In this document: positions 6,827 through 14,118 of the stretch, in pieces
Position numbering within the stretch: position 1 is the first letter of the stretch
Layout of the letters: each line of letters begins with the position of its first letter
From: Bacteroidales bacterium
GTDB taxonomy: Bacteria; Bacteroidota; Bacteroidia; Bacteroidales; Dysgonomonadaceae
DNA: 15,150 nt
Direction of reading: 5' to 3'
Assembly: GCA_012518155.1 (NCBI GenBank)
Contig: JAAYTC010000249.1
Location: forward strand, 1 to 15,150
Made by a program: the position numbers and the translations under genes
The notes under the pieces: generated by a model
The model's database searches: none
What the model was told of the DNA's origin: nothing
The model's input: the letters and a program-made list of their open reading frames with translations, nothing else

Positions 6827-7375
6827 CTAGTTCACCGTCCTGGCTAATTTTAGCAGTTCGTTCGTTGTCTTCCAATTACGGGTGGTCGCTTTCACTTTTA
6901 ACTTGGATTCCAAAAAGTTATTATTGAGTTTGGTTTTCCCGTACCCGTTCGGGCAATACAGGTAAACGGCATTAGAGGTGAACTCGAACTCTTCATCCAC
7001 GTGTTTCTTCGCCTTAATACTCTCTTCATCAATACTCAACGGGGTATCCGCTAAAAATGTAACATGTAAAAACGCGTTGTCTTTAAGCGGATCTTTTGCA
7101 AACGGGTTCCCTTCAATAATTGTTTCCAACGATTTTGAATTGAATACAATCACGGAAACATCAAAACCGAATTCGGATTCAATACCTGACGAGATTATTT
7201 TCTCGAGTTCCTTCGGGTCTTCTTTCTTGGACGAGAAAACCACGTTCCCACTTTGAACGTATGTCTGTATGTTCTCAAGGTTCAGGCTTTCGAACATTTT
7301 TTTCAGGGCGGCCATTTTGATTAATTTCTGTCCGCTCACGTTTATCCCTCTTATAATTGAGATATATGTTATCAT
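6827..7375 (-). CDS. DUF1697 family protein
   Basis: The 182-residue product opens with MITYISIIRGINVSGQKLIKMAALKKMF and continues with QTYVQSGNVVFSS, the N-terminal hallmark of the DUF1697 family (PF08002). The function is unknown; members are small cytoplasmic alpha/beta proteins without obvious catalytic motifs. Length is typical and the gene appears intact. It is the first gene of a probable two-gene unit with the MDR oxidoreductase. No TAnnTTTG promoter is visible in the 158 bases upstream (7376-7533), which otherwise hold only short weak inverted repeats (for example TTATTG/CAATAA near 7460-7485) that might end the secreted-protein transcript arriving from the right. Confidence 0.9.
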   Translation of the reverse strand: MITYISIIRGINVSGQKLIKMAALKKMFESLNLENIQTYVQSGNVVFSSKKEDPKELEKIISSGIESEFGFDVSVIVFNSKSLETIIEGNPFAKDPLKDNAFLHVTFLADTPLSIDEESIKAKKHVDEEFEFTSNAVYLYCPNGYGKTKLNNNFLESKLKVKATTRNWKTTNELLKLARTVN

Positions 7376-7533
7376 TGGTTGTTGTTTTTATATGTCCCAC
7401 GATCAGTTGCCCTGCCTGATGTTTATCTACTTTTCTTACATCTAACTCACGTTAAGAAGTTATTGTTCACTATAACCAATAAAACAGGATACCCGATTAT
7501 TAAACAGTAAGAAGAGAAAAGGTAAAACCAGGT

Positions 7534-9558
7534 TTAGGGTTGTATACCTAGCTCGACAAAGCGGGCAGCAGCATTCAGGAAATGTGCGGTGATCCAGAAA
7601 ACGGTCCATCCTTCGGAGTAACCACCCCTCAATAAATGAACGTTGCTCATATCGCCCCGTTGGGCAAAGTTGGTCTGCTGCAATTGCTCCCCTTGTGAAC
7701 CATACATGTCGGTCAACTGGAAACAGGAGCGATACATTACCCGTGCCAGCTTTTGCAAACGATCATCATTTAAGTAAGTCCCCATTTTATATACTTCGGG
7801 GGCAAACAAAACACCGTACACGTCGATGTGCTGGTTCTGAGGAGAAACCACTGTCCAACCGGTCGACTTAAAGTTAAAGTCCGCCAATCTTCCCGCGGGC
7901 AGTGCAATATCCCATACCACCACGTAGCTTAAACAGACGTCCATAGCATGTTTAGCCCAATCCAAATGCCTCTCATCACCGAAACGTTCATACAACTCCA
8001 AGAAGCCCTGAAAAGCGGCCCACGCACCCTCTTTATCCTCGCAAGTGGCATCCAGGGTTCCTCCCCAATAACATCCATCCATCGTGAGGTGACGCTGGGC
8101 ATAAGTAGCAGCTATCTTTTCGGCTACCTGCCTGTATTCATCATTATCGAAAAGCACCGACGCGATCGCCAAAGGTGCCATGTAAAACCCCTCTGCTGTT
8201 GAGTGCGGATTCCAAGAAGCATCCAACACCCGTCGCGTTTGTCCCTCGCATGCCGCTTGTAGAAATTGTTCCCACTGATCGGTGTTGTACCAGTTGTTAT
8301 TTCTTGCCGTTTCAATTGCCTTGGCGAAGTTATACATTGCTTGTCCACAAGAGACGTGATCCCCGCCGTAGAAACCACTCCCATTAAAACCCACGGGAAA
8401 CATCCCGTTACTTGGGTCGACAGGAAAGGTGGTCAAGAAATCCAGTGATCGTTGTACTTTATCCGGAATATTCTCATCGTCCAACTGACCGGAGAGCACC
8501 TGCAACGCGTACCCGGGAGAGTCCGCTTGTCCGCACCACCCCATTACCAGATCTTGCCTATCCCGCAAGTCGTACATGCCAAACCCCACCGCTTCCGAGT
8601 CATGTTCCACCCATCGGTTGCGAGCGAAATGATACTTGCTTTCAACGATGGTGTTAAATTCGGGAAAACGCTCGGCATCATAGGGTGAATGCAAATCCAT
8701 TGAGGTGTAGACCGGTTGTTGGAAGCCGGTCCCTTCTCGTTCAATTGGGTATAGCTCGATGTAAAATTCCTTCTCGATGATTCTTCCCGGCTCCATGCTC
8801 AGGTACGTGTCCGTGTACTCTATGGGAGTTCGTTGCAAAGCCTTGGCCACGCTCTTTTTTTTATTATAACCGATGGGACCCGAGTAAAGGACAAAGTCGC
8901 TATACCCCTCGCCCGCTTCTACTCCTGCCGACCACCATTGATCCGAAAGCACGGCTCCCCGCACGGGACTCGGCGTGAAGTGCAACGAAGCGGCGTATTT
9001 ATCTTGAGGGCTTTCCAACATCACGAAAGGCATCGGGTAGCGGTGATCTTCAAAGATGGCAAACTCACCCGCCACTCCCGTGTAGACGGGAATGATATCG
9101 GGATTCACCTTCGCACCGTTCTTGTTCCCGTAGTAGAGAATCCCGGGCATGAAAAGCGACATCCCATCGCCTTTCACGCGTAGCCGAACGGAGAGGGTTA
9201 CGGGTGAAAGTGTTTCACTCCCCTTCCACTCGAAACGGCGGACGCCCTTCACCAATCCCGGCTTAATCTCTCGGTACGCGTCCCTCACGAACATCCTCCC
9301 TTCAGGGAGCACGACTTCCCCTTCCAGAATCGTCCAGTCGAGATGCTGCTTTACCACCGTGGGGTAAGCATGGTTCCAGTCCGCCATCCAGTCGTTTTCC
9401 CAGCCCGTGGCAATGGACCATAGCCCCTCATCCGGAACCGTGATGATCGTTTCCTCACCCAACACGAAAAGTGGGCTGTTCCCGTCCATTTTCAGTTGTC
9501 CCTGCCCAGGGCAGTATCCCATAAAACAGATCACAACCACCACACATAACCTTCTCAT
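7534..9558 (-). CDS. Secreted protein, probable alpha/alpha-toroid (six-hairpin) glycosidase-like
   Basis: I do not recognise the exact family. The start is the ATG at 9558 (674 residues), not the TTG two codons earlier, because a strong AGGAGGG lies six bases before this ATG. A signal peptide is evident (MRRLCVVVVICFMGYCPGQGQ, first 20 residues or so). The cysteine does not sit in a good lipobox, so a soluble or periplasmic product is likelier than a lipoprotein. Residues about 20-300 are rich in beta-type stretches. From about 300 on, helical segments alternate with aromatic and acidic loops, such as GWCGQADSPGYAL (about 340), DGCYWGGTLDATCEDKEGAW (about 491), QHIDVYGVLF (about 576) and EGWTVFWITAHFLNAAARF at the end. 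This layout resembles glycosidases or lyases with an (alpha/alpha)6 barrel behind a beta-sandwich. Enzyme activity is inference. It is translated just after the symporter gene. Confidence 0.72.
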   Translation of the reverse strand: MRRLCVVVVICFMGYCPGQGQLKMDGNSPLFVLGEETIITVPDEGLWSIATGWENDWMADWNHAYPTVVKQHLDWTILEGEVVLPEGRMFVRDAYREIKPGLVKGVRRFEWKGSETLSPVTLSVRLRVKGDGMSLFMPGILYYGNKNGAKVNPDIIPVYTGVAGEFAIFEDHRYPMPFVMLESPQDKYAASLHFTPSPVRGAVLSDQWWSAGVEAGEGYSDFVLYSGPIGYNKKKSVAKALQRTPIEYTDTYLSMEPGRIIEKEFYIELYPIEREGTGFQQPVYTSMDLHSPYDAERFPEFNTIVESKYHFARNRWVEHDSEAVGFGMYDLRDRQDLVMGWCGQADSPGYALQVLSGQLDDENIPDKVQRSLDFLTTFPVDPSNGMFPVGFNGSGFYGGDHVSCGQAMYNFAKAIETARNNNWYNTDQWEQFLQAACEGQTRRVLDASWNPHSTAEGFYMAPLAIASVLFDNDEYRQVAEKIAATYAQRHLTMDGCYWGGTLDATCEDKEGAWAAFQGFLELYERFGDERHLDWAKHAMDVCLSYVVVWDIALPAGRLADFNFKSTGWTVVSPQNQHIDVYGVLFAPEVYKMGTYLNDDRLQKLARVMYRSCFQLTDMYGSQGEQLQQTNFAQRGDMSNVHLLRGGYSEGWTVFWITAHFLNAAARFVELGIQP

Positions 9559-9564
9559 CTTCAA

Positions 9565-9571
9565 CCCTCCT
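9565..9571 (-). promoter_or_regulatory. Strong Shine-Dalgarno AGGAGGG fixing the start of the secreted protein
   Basis: Read on the - strand, AGGAGGG overlaps the symporter stop codon (TAG, 9572-9570) and sits six bases before the ATG at 9558. Such a strong site is uncommon in this window. It rules out the TTG at 9564, which would directly abut it, and suggests high or coupled translation of the downstream gene. Confidence 0.8.
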
Positions 9572-10754
9572 ATCTTGTTGTAATATTTATATTCTTCCCG
9601 GCTATTCGGTCAATCACCATCGCGATTGCACCATCACCCGTTACGTTGCATGCCGTCCCGAAACTATCTACCGCGATATAAAGCGTGATCATCAATCCCA
9701 GCATCGGTTCCGTGAAACCCAGCATTGCTTGGATTACCCCGATAGCTGCCATGATTGCACCCCCCGGAACACCCGGAGCAGCCACCATAATCACTCCCAG
9801 CATGAAGATAAAGCCGACGATAACACTAAAGTCGATCGGGAACTCGAAGAAATACATGATAGCCAACGCGAAGCCGGTAATTTTCATCATGCTCCCCGCC
9901 AAGTGAATGGTCGCGCAAAGCGGAATCACGAACGATGCGATGTTGGGATTTATCCTATTGTTGATCGCGCATTGCAACGTAACCGGAATGGTAGCCGCGG
10001 AAGAAGCAGTTCCCAGTGCCGTGAGATAAGCCGGCAGCATTGTCTTCAGGGCCTTAAACGGGTTGCGATTTGCAATAAGCCCGGCCGTTATGTATTGAAT
10101 GAGCAACAACAAGATGTGCAGCACAAAGATCACCGCGATCACTTTAATGAAAAGAACAATCACCGTGTAGACTTGTCCCAAGGCAGATATGGAAAGAAAC
10201 ATCCCGAAAATATAGATCGGCAGCAAGGGAATGATTATCGCTCGAATAATTAAAGTGATGACCTCTCTGAAATCGATGAATACTCGTTGCAAGGCATCTC
10301 CCTTTGTTATTGACGCTCCCAACCCCAAGCAAAACGAGAGAATAAGTGCCGCCATCACATCCATTACGGGAGGCATCTGGATGCTAAAATAGGCTTTTAT
10401 GCCCCCCTCCCCAATGCCCTGCACCATACCAGCCTCCATTCCGCCGGTAATGATCCGAGGGAAAATGGATTGGCAAGAAAAATAGGTGAAGAAACCCGAA
10501 AAAAGCGAAGAGAAATAAGCAATGAGCAAAGTAATTACCAACAGCTTGCCGGCACCTCTGCCTAGCTCACCAATAGCCGGGGTTACCAGCCCTAGGATGA
10601 TCAAGGGAACAATGAACGACAAGAAATTCCCGAACAGGTCATTAAAAGTAGCAAATATCCGTGTAAACCAGACGGGTACAAACTGCCCAAGCAAGATTCC
10701 AAGGACGATGGCAATCACCACACGCCCCAGCAAAGGTATTCTAATTGATCTCAT
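9570..10754 (-). CDS. DAACS-family sodium/organic-anion symporter, atypical substrate site
   Basis: The 394-residue integral membrane protein matches the dicarboxylate/amino acid:cation symporter family (PF00375). The start is the ATG at 10754; a TTG two codons upstream has no supporting site. About six N-terminal membrane helices precede the two re-entrant loops: HP1 GTASSAATIPVT (about 246-257) and HP2 APGVPGGAI. The last helix keeps NVTGD (370-374) with Asp363. Two hallmarks differ. NMDGT of helix 7 (Asp312 in GltPh) is HLAGS at 284-288. The arginine that binds the acidic side chain (Arg397 in GltPh) aligns with Gly366. A different substrate and cation stoichiometry are therefore likely. 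It is the first gene of an operon with the secreted toroid-like protein. A near-match -7 (TATCTTCG, - strand, 10799-10792) lies 38 bases upstream but lacks a properly spaced -33 element. Confidence 0.9.
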   Translation of the reverse strand: MRSIRIPLLGRVVIAIVLGILLGQFVPVWFTRIFATFNDLFGNFLSFIVPLIILGLVTPAIGELGRGAGKLLVITLLIAYFSSLFSGFFTYFSCQSIFPRIITGGMEAGMVQGIGEGGIKAYFSIQMPPVMDVMAALILSFCLGLGASITKGDALQRVFIDFREVITLIIRAIIIPLLPIYIFGMFLSISALGQVYTVIVLFIKVIAVIFVLHILLLLIQYITAGLIANRNPFKALKTMLPAYLTALGTASSAATIPVTLQCAINNRINPNIASFVIPLCATIHLAGSMMKITGFALAIMYFFEFPIDFSVIVGFIFMLGVIMVAAPGVPGGAIMAAIGVIQAMLGFTEPMLGLMITLYIAVDSFGTACNVTGDGAIAMVIDRIAGKNINITTR

Positions 10755-10881
10755 TATCAAATTCAGTATTATGCACGGAAATTATCAACCACGAAGATAA
10801 ACAAAGTTCAAACAAAACCATGTGATTGCTGTTCTATGTCTATAACGTTTATTCTAAAAAAATCAAAATAATACGATCAAC
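10755..10881. other. Divergent intergenic region, symporter operon / PPC-domain gene
   Basis: These 127 bases separate two divergent starts and should contain both promoters. On the - strand I see only an imperfect -7 (7 of 8 matches at 10792-10799). On the + strand there is no TAnnTTTG. Several CAAA runs (10803-10818) and an AT-rich stretch are present, but no clear operator. Confidence 0.4.
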
Positions 10882-11304
10882 ATGTATACCTACAAGCAAT
10901 TTGGCAATTCATTTGTCGTGAGTATTAACAACCACGCCGAGGTTGGACAAGCGGTCGCCGCGTTCGCGAAGGAGCACGGGATTAAAGCAGGAACGGTGCA
11001 AGGTATCGGTGCTGTAAAGGAAGCCGTGTTGCGCTTCTTTGATCCCGCTACCAAAGAATACGTGGACAAAACGTTCGCCGAGCAGATGGAGATCAGCAAC
11101 CTCACGGGCAATATTTCCCAAAAAGATGGAGAACCCTACATTCATCTGCACATCACGTTGGGACGTTCCGATTATTCCACTATCTCCGGACACCTGCTAT
11201 CAGCCGTTATACATGGAGCCGGAGAACTATCCATTGAAAAATTCGAAGGAGAGACCGGTCGTTATTTCGACGAAGAGACAGGGCTGAACCTGTATAAATT
11301 CTAA
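10882..11304 (+). CDS. PPC-domain (DUF296) protein
   Basis: The 140-residue product is a single PPC/DUF296 domain (PF03479). The fold signature is clear: GIKAGTVQGIGAVKEAVLRFFD, then GEPYIHLHITLGRSDYSTISGHLLSAVIHGAGEL. His88, His90 and His104 match the histidines that are conserved in bacterial members and suspected to bind metal. The domain forms trimers and in plants occurs with AT-hook DNA-binding motifs. This protein has no AT hook, so DNA binding should not be assumed. The gene is intact and of normal length for a stand-alone bacterial member. It diverges from the symporter operon, and an AraC-family remnant follows it. The role is unknown. Confidence 0.9.
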   Translation: MYTYKQFGNSFVVSINNHAEVGQAVAAFAKEHGIKAGTVQGIGAVKEAVLRFFDPATKEYVDKTFAEQMEISNLTGNISQKDGEPYIHLHITLGRSDYSTISGHLLSAVIHGAGELSIEKFEGETGRYFDEETGLNLYKF

Positions 11305-11326
11305 TACACTACCATACACTACTTCT

Positions 11327-11437
11327 TACTCGAAAAAATATAAATACCTGAACGATTCGAAGACATTTAAAGAGACCTATGGGATGACACCTAATGAGTT
11401 GCGCCGGATTTTCATCGCGCAGAGAGCCCAGCGTTGA
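11327..11437 (+). pseudogene. 3' remnant of an AraC-family transcriptional regulator
   Basis: Reading from 11327 to the TGA at 11435-11437 gives YSKKYKYLNDSKTFKETYGM followed by TPNELRRIFIAQRAQR. FKETYGMTPNELRR is the characteristic end of the second helix-turn-helix of AraC/XylS proteins (compare the FxxxxGxTPxxYR consensus). The rest of the domain and the whole regulatory half are missing and no start codon with a ribosome site is visible, so this is a degraded gene end. The following 141 bases (11438-11578) show no gene, promoter or terminator that I can support. Confidence 0.72.
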
Positions 11438-11578
11438 AGCAAGGCACTCTGTCCATCCGGCCTCTTACCTCCTGTTGGTAAAAGAAATATAGGACATTTT
11501 CTCTGCCTTTAAAGTCATAACCGAATGAGTTATTAAGACGAATTTTGTGTAAAATGAAATTCAGATAAATCAAAGGTT

Positions 11579-11662
11579 ATGCGTGTAGTACAACAAAACA
11601 AGAATAAACAGCGACAGAATACAATAAATTTCGAGAGCAAGGAACCGGGAGTGCGACAATGA
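11579..11662 (+). CDS. Possible 27-residue leader peptide or small gene, ATGA-coupled to the next gene
   Basis: ATG at 11579 follows AAAGG by two bases and opens a 27-codon frame (MRVVQQNKNKQRQNTINFES, then KEPGVRQ) ending at TGA 11660-11662. The stop overlaps the ATG of the next frame in the ATGA arrangement typical of translational coupling. The product is basic and polar with no recognisable domain. It may be a real small protein, a leader, or chance. Confidence 0.3.
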   Translation: MRVVQQNKNKQRQNTINFESKEPGVRQ

Positions 11663-11958
11663 GGGTAGCCGTCGTATTGCATATTATCAGCTTATTGGAA
11701 ATAAAAAGCAGCACGAGAAGGGTCCTGTTGTTTGAAGTGGATGGAGATTTGATAACTGCCTTAGACGAGGATATTGTCTCGATAGCCGATATGAATTGGC
11801 TTAGCCTCTGGTTACTCGGGAAGAGAGTCGATAAGCTTTATTGCGATGGATTGACAAAATCCGGGAAAAGGTATTTGGAAAATGCCGGGATCACAGTTCA
11901 CTCTCTGAAGCATATAAAGGAGCATCCAGTTTTAGAAGCGTTGTTGCTGAAGGATTAA
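11659..11958 (+). CDS. Small hypothetical protein, weakly NifX/NifB-like in pattern
   Basis: The 99-residue product is preceded by GGGAG seven bases before its ATG, supporting this start. It reads like a compact alpha/beta protein: beta strand LLFEVDGDLITALDED, then DMNWLSLWLLGKRVDKLYCDGL, then GKRYLENAGITVHSLKHI. The pattern of a strand, a glycine-containing turn and a GI-x-V strand recalls the dinitrogenase cofactor-binding (NifX/NifB C-terminal, PF02579) fold, but the similarity is only in pattern and the usual glycine-rich loop is not evident. I treat the function as unknown. No nitrogen-fixation genes are nearby. Its TAA overlaps the stop of a reading frame on the other strand. Confidence 0.65.
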   Translation: MRVAVVLHIISLLEIKSSTRRVLLFEVDGDLITALDEDIVSIADMNWLSLWLLGKRVDKLYCDGLTKSGKRYLENAGITVHSLKHIKEHPVLEALLLKD

Positions 11959-12137
11959 AGTAGATAGCAACGACCAATCCGGGTGAAACAATAAAGGGGG
12001 AAGACAAAAGGATCTTCAAAAGACTGCCCTTTGAACACCTCCGACGTACTCTTTAGCACGAAGTTCTTTATCGAGAAGGAATCGGCCAGATCCGTTAACC
12101 TCTCCCTGTGACTACTAATCGCTGCGGATGATAGCAT
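11955..12137 (-). CDS. Possible small gene of 60 codons, leftward, downstream of ftsH
   Basis: The frame starts with ATG at 12137 and ends at 11955, where its stop shares TTAA with the stop of the 99-codon gene on the other strand. The product (MLSSAAISSHRERLTDLADS, then SIKNFVLKSTSEVFKGQSFE and on) has no domain that I know. The main support is position: a consensus promoter-like site (12175-12207, - strand) would start transcription about 30 bases upstream of its ATG. There is no good Shine-Dalgarno sequence, so the transcript could instead be non-coding. Confidence 0.3.
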   Translation of the reverse strand: MLSSAAISSHRERLTDLADSFSIKNFVLKSTSEVFKGQSFEDPFVFPLYCFTRIGRCYLL

Positions 12138-12258
12138 CTTATATTCTTTGCCTGTTAATTATCGATCATACCGACAAAGATATAATTATTCCTCTACAAA
12201 TAACAAAACAGGAACCCGACCAATGCCTTGCCCCTCTAGATTACACGAAGGTGCGCCC
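11959..12258. other. 300-bp interval between the 99-codon gene and ftsH
   Basis: Apart from the leftward promoter-like site and the possible 60-codon frame listed separately, I see nothing convincing. There is no obvious intrinsic terminator for ftsH, and no repeat or mobile-element end. A 558-codon + strand frame beginning with TTG at 12148 runs into this interval but is the antisense shadow of ftsH. Confidence 0.5.
12175..12207 (-). promoter_or_regulatory. Bacteroidetes-type promoter candidate pointing away from ftsH
   Basis: Read on the - strand, TATCTTTG (12182-12175) is an exact -7 element. Upstream, TTTG occurs at 12207-12204 (spacer 21) and at 12200-12197 (spacer 14), so the -33 spacing is not ideal. 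Transcription would begin near 12168, after the ftsH stop, and run leftwards. Confidence 0.55.
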
Positions 12259-14118
12259 TTAACGATCGCGCTCATCATTGAGAATCTGCATAAACTCTTC
12301 GCCCGTGATCGTCTCTTTCTCGAGAAGGAATCCGGTGGTCTCGTGCATCTTGTCCAGATTATCCCGAATGATCTGTCGCGCTTTATCGTGCGCCTCGTTG
12401 ATGATGCGGTGTACCTCTTTATCGATATCGGCCGCCGTCTCATCGGAGCAAGCCAGGGAAGTATCCCCACCCAGGTACGCGTTGTTCACCGTCTCCAGTG
12501 CCATCATCCCGTACTTATCGCTCATCCCGTAACGAGTGACCATGGCTCGTGCCATCTTAGTAGCCCGCTCGATGTCGTTCGATGCGCCGGTGGTAACCGT
12601 GTTGCAAATGATCTCTTCGGCTGCTCTGCCCCCGGTGAGCGTGGTGATCCGGTTAAAGATATCATCGCGACTCATCAAGTACTGCTCTCCCGAGTCGATC
12701 TGCATCGTGTACCCGAGCGCCCCCGAGGTACGCGGGATGATCGTGATCTTGTGAACGGGTGCCGAATGGGTCTGCTTCGCGGCTACCATCGCGTGCCCAA
12801 TCTCGTGGTAGGCGATGATCTTTTTCTCTTCTTCCGAGATGACCATTCCCTTTTTCTGCGCCCCGGCAATGACCACCTCCACCGACTCTTCGAGGTCGTG
12901 TGTAGTCACCTTATCCCGTCCCAAGCGCACCGCCCTCAGTGCCGCTTCGTTCACGATGTTCGCCAGCTGCGCCCCCGAGGACCCGGCGGTGGCACGTGCC
13001 ACGAGGTCGATATCGATCTCCTCGTGCTGCACTTTTTGCAAGTGCACGCTCAATATCGCCTTTCGTCCCTGCAGGTCGGGCAACTCCATCTGTATACGTC
13101 GGTCAAACCGCCCCGGGCGAAGCAACGCGTTATCAAGGCTCTCGGGACGGTTGGTTGCCGCGAGTATTACTACCCCTTTTCGTCCATCAAAACCATCCAT
13201 TTCGGTCAGCAGCTGGTTCAAGGTCTGTTCCCGCTCGTCGTTGCTGCTCATACTGTCCCGTTTCTTGCCGATGGCATCGATCTCGTCAATAAAAATAATG
13301 CAAGGTGCTTTCTCGGTTGCCTGCTTAAACAGATCCCGCACCTTAGCGGCCCCCATTCCGACGAACATTTGCACGAACTCCGACCCCGAGATGGAGAAGA
13401 AAGGCACCTTCGCCTCGCCAGCCACAGCACGCGCGATCAATGTCTTTCCCGTTCCCGGAGGCCCCACCAACAGTGCCCCCTTGGGCAAGCTGGCCCCCAC
13501 CTTGGTATACTTATCTGGATGATGCAAGAAGTCCACGATCTCGTTCAGTGCCTCCTTCGCCTCGTCCTGCCCCGCCACGTCGGCGAAGGTGGTGTCAATA
13601 TCCGAGTCGGCATAAATCTTGGCCCCGCTTTTCCCGAACGACATCACGTTGCCCCCGCCGCCCAGTCGACCCTGGATCGACTTCGACATCTGCCTCCAGA
13701 TCAAGTAAAAGATCACCCCAGGCAGCACCCACAACAACAAGAAGTTGATAATGGGCGAACTCTCGCGAGGAATGGTTTTGGTAAAGATGATGCCCCCCGA
13801 TTCGTTGGGGCTTTCCGCGTTTAGTAGCCGATCCACCAACTCCGGGTCGTTCACGATTCCCGTTTGGTACACCTCGTCTTCGCCCTCGTCATTCAGTGCC
13901 GAAAAGAAAACGCGGTTCTCCTCCATTCTTACCTGCTTCACTTTTCCCTCTTCCACCTTATCGATAAATGTCCCGTAATCGGTATCGATGATCCGTTGCT
14001 CCGCCAGACGAGGCATTACCAGCCCGTTGAGAAGCAATAGCAAGATGATCCCGAAGATGATCCCCGAGTAAGGGTTTTGTCTTGGTTTCTCGTTACTGTT
14101 TTTTTGCTCCACGCTCAT
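12259..14118 (-). CDS. ftsH: ATP-dependent zinc metalloprotease FtsH
   Basis: FtsH is a membrane-anchored hexameric AAA+ protease that extracts and degrades misfolded membrane proteins and some short-lived soluble ones. The 619-residue product has every expected part. Membrane helices lie at about 20-37 and 124-141 around a periplasmic domain. The ATPase domain has Walker A GPPGTGKT (219-226), pore loop MFVGMG (251-256), Walker B IIFIDEID (274-281) and the second region of homology ATNRPESLDNALLRPGRFDRR (321-341). The protease domain has zinc motif HEIGH (438-442), LTGGRAAEE and Asp515 in GASND as third ligand. The C-terminus ends soon after the protease domain, with little tail. In many Bacteroidetes I expect rsfS before and cdsA after ftsH; here neither is adjacent, so it stands alone, divergent from a hydrolase gene. 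No consensus promoter is apparent upstream. Confidence 0.98.
   Translation of the reverse strand: MSVEQKNSNEKPRQNPYSGIIFGIILLLLLNGLVMPRLAEQRIIDTDYGTFIDKVEEGKVKQVRMEENRVFFSALNDEGEDEVYQTGIVNDPELVDRLLNAESPNESGGIIFTKTIPRESSPIINFLLLWVLPGVIFYLIWRQMSKSIQGRLGGGGNVMSFGKSGAKIYADSDIDTTFADVAGQDEAKEALNEIVDFLHHPDKYTKVGASLPKGALLVGPPGTGKTLIARAVAGEAKVPFFSISGSEFVQMFVGMGAAKVRDLFKQATEKAPCIIFIDEIDAIGKKRDSMSSNDEREQTLNQLLTEMDGFDGRKGVVILAATNRPESLDNALLRPGRFDRRIQMELPDLQGRKAILSVHLQKVQHEEIDIDLVARATAGSSGAQLANIVNEAALRAVRLGRDKVTTHDLEESVEVVIAGAQKKGMVISEEEKKIIAYHEIGHAMVAAKQTHSAPVHKITIIPRTSGALGYTMQIDSGEQYLMSRDDIFNRITTLTGGRAAEEIICNTVTTGASNDIERATKMARAMVTRYGMSDKYGMMALETVNNAYLGGDTSLACSDETAADIDKEVHRIINEAHDKARQIIRDNLDKMHETTGFLLEKETITGEEFMQILNDERDR

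Noticed and set aside
7376..7533. Possible promoter for the DUF1697 gene
   Set aside because: No TAnnTTTG with a spaced TTTG exists on the - strand in this interval, so no site could be supported.
9559..9564. TTG start at 9564 for the secreted protein
   Set aside because: The strong AGGAGGG abuts the TTG directly, whereas it is ideally spaced (six bases) for the ATG at 9558.
12067..12345. Resemblance between 12067-12092 and the ftsH 3' part near 12315-12340 (shared CGAGAAGGAATC), suggesting a duplicated ftsH end
   Set aside because: Only about a dozen bases match exactly and the reading frame around the left copy does not continue the FtsH sequence; this can be chance.
13440..13748. Proline/serine-rich + strand frame
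   Set aside because: It is antisense to the FtsH ATPase region, and its low complexity follows from GC-rich third positions of the real gene.
12148..13824. A 558-codon open frame on the + strand across ftsH
   Set aside because: It starts at a TTG, lies antisense to the unmistakable ftsH, and its product is rich in His, Arg and Pro with no domain. It reflects the codon bias of ftsH on the other strand.
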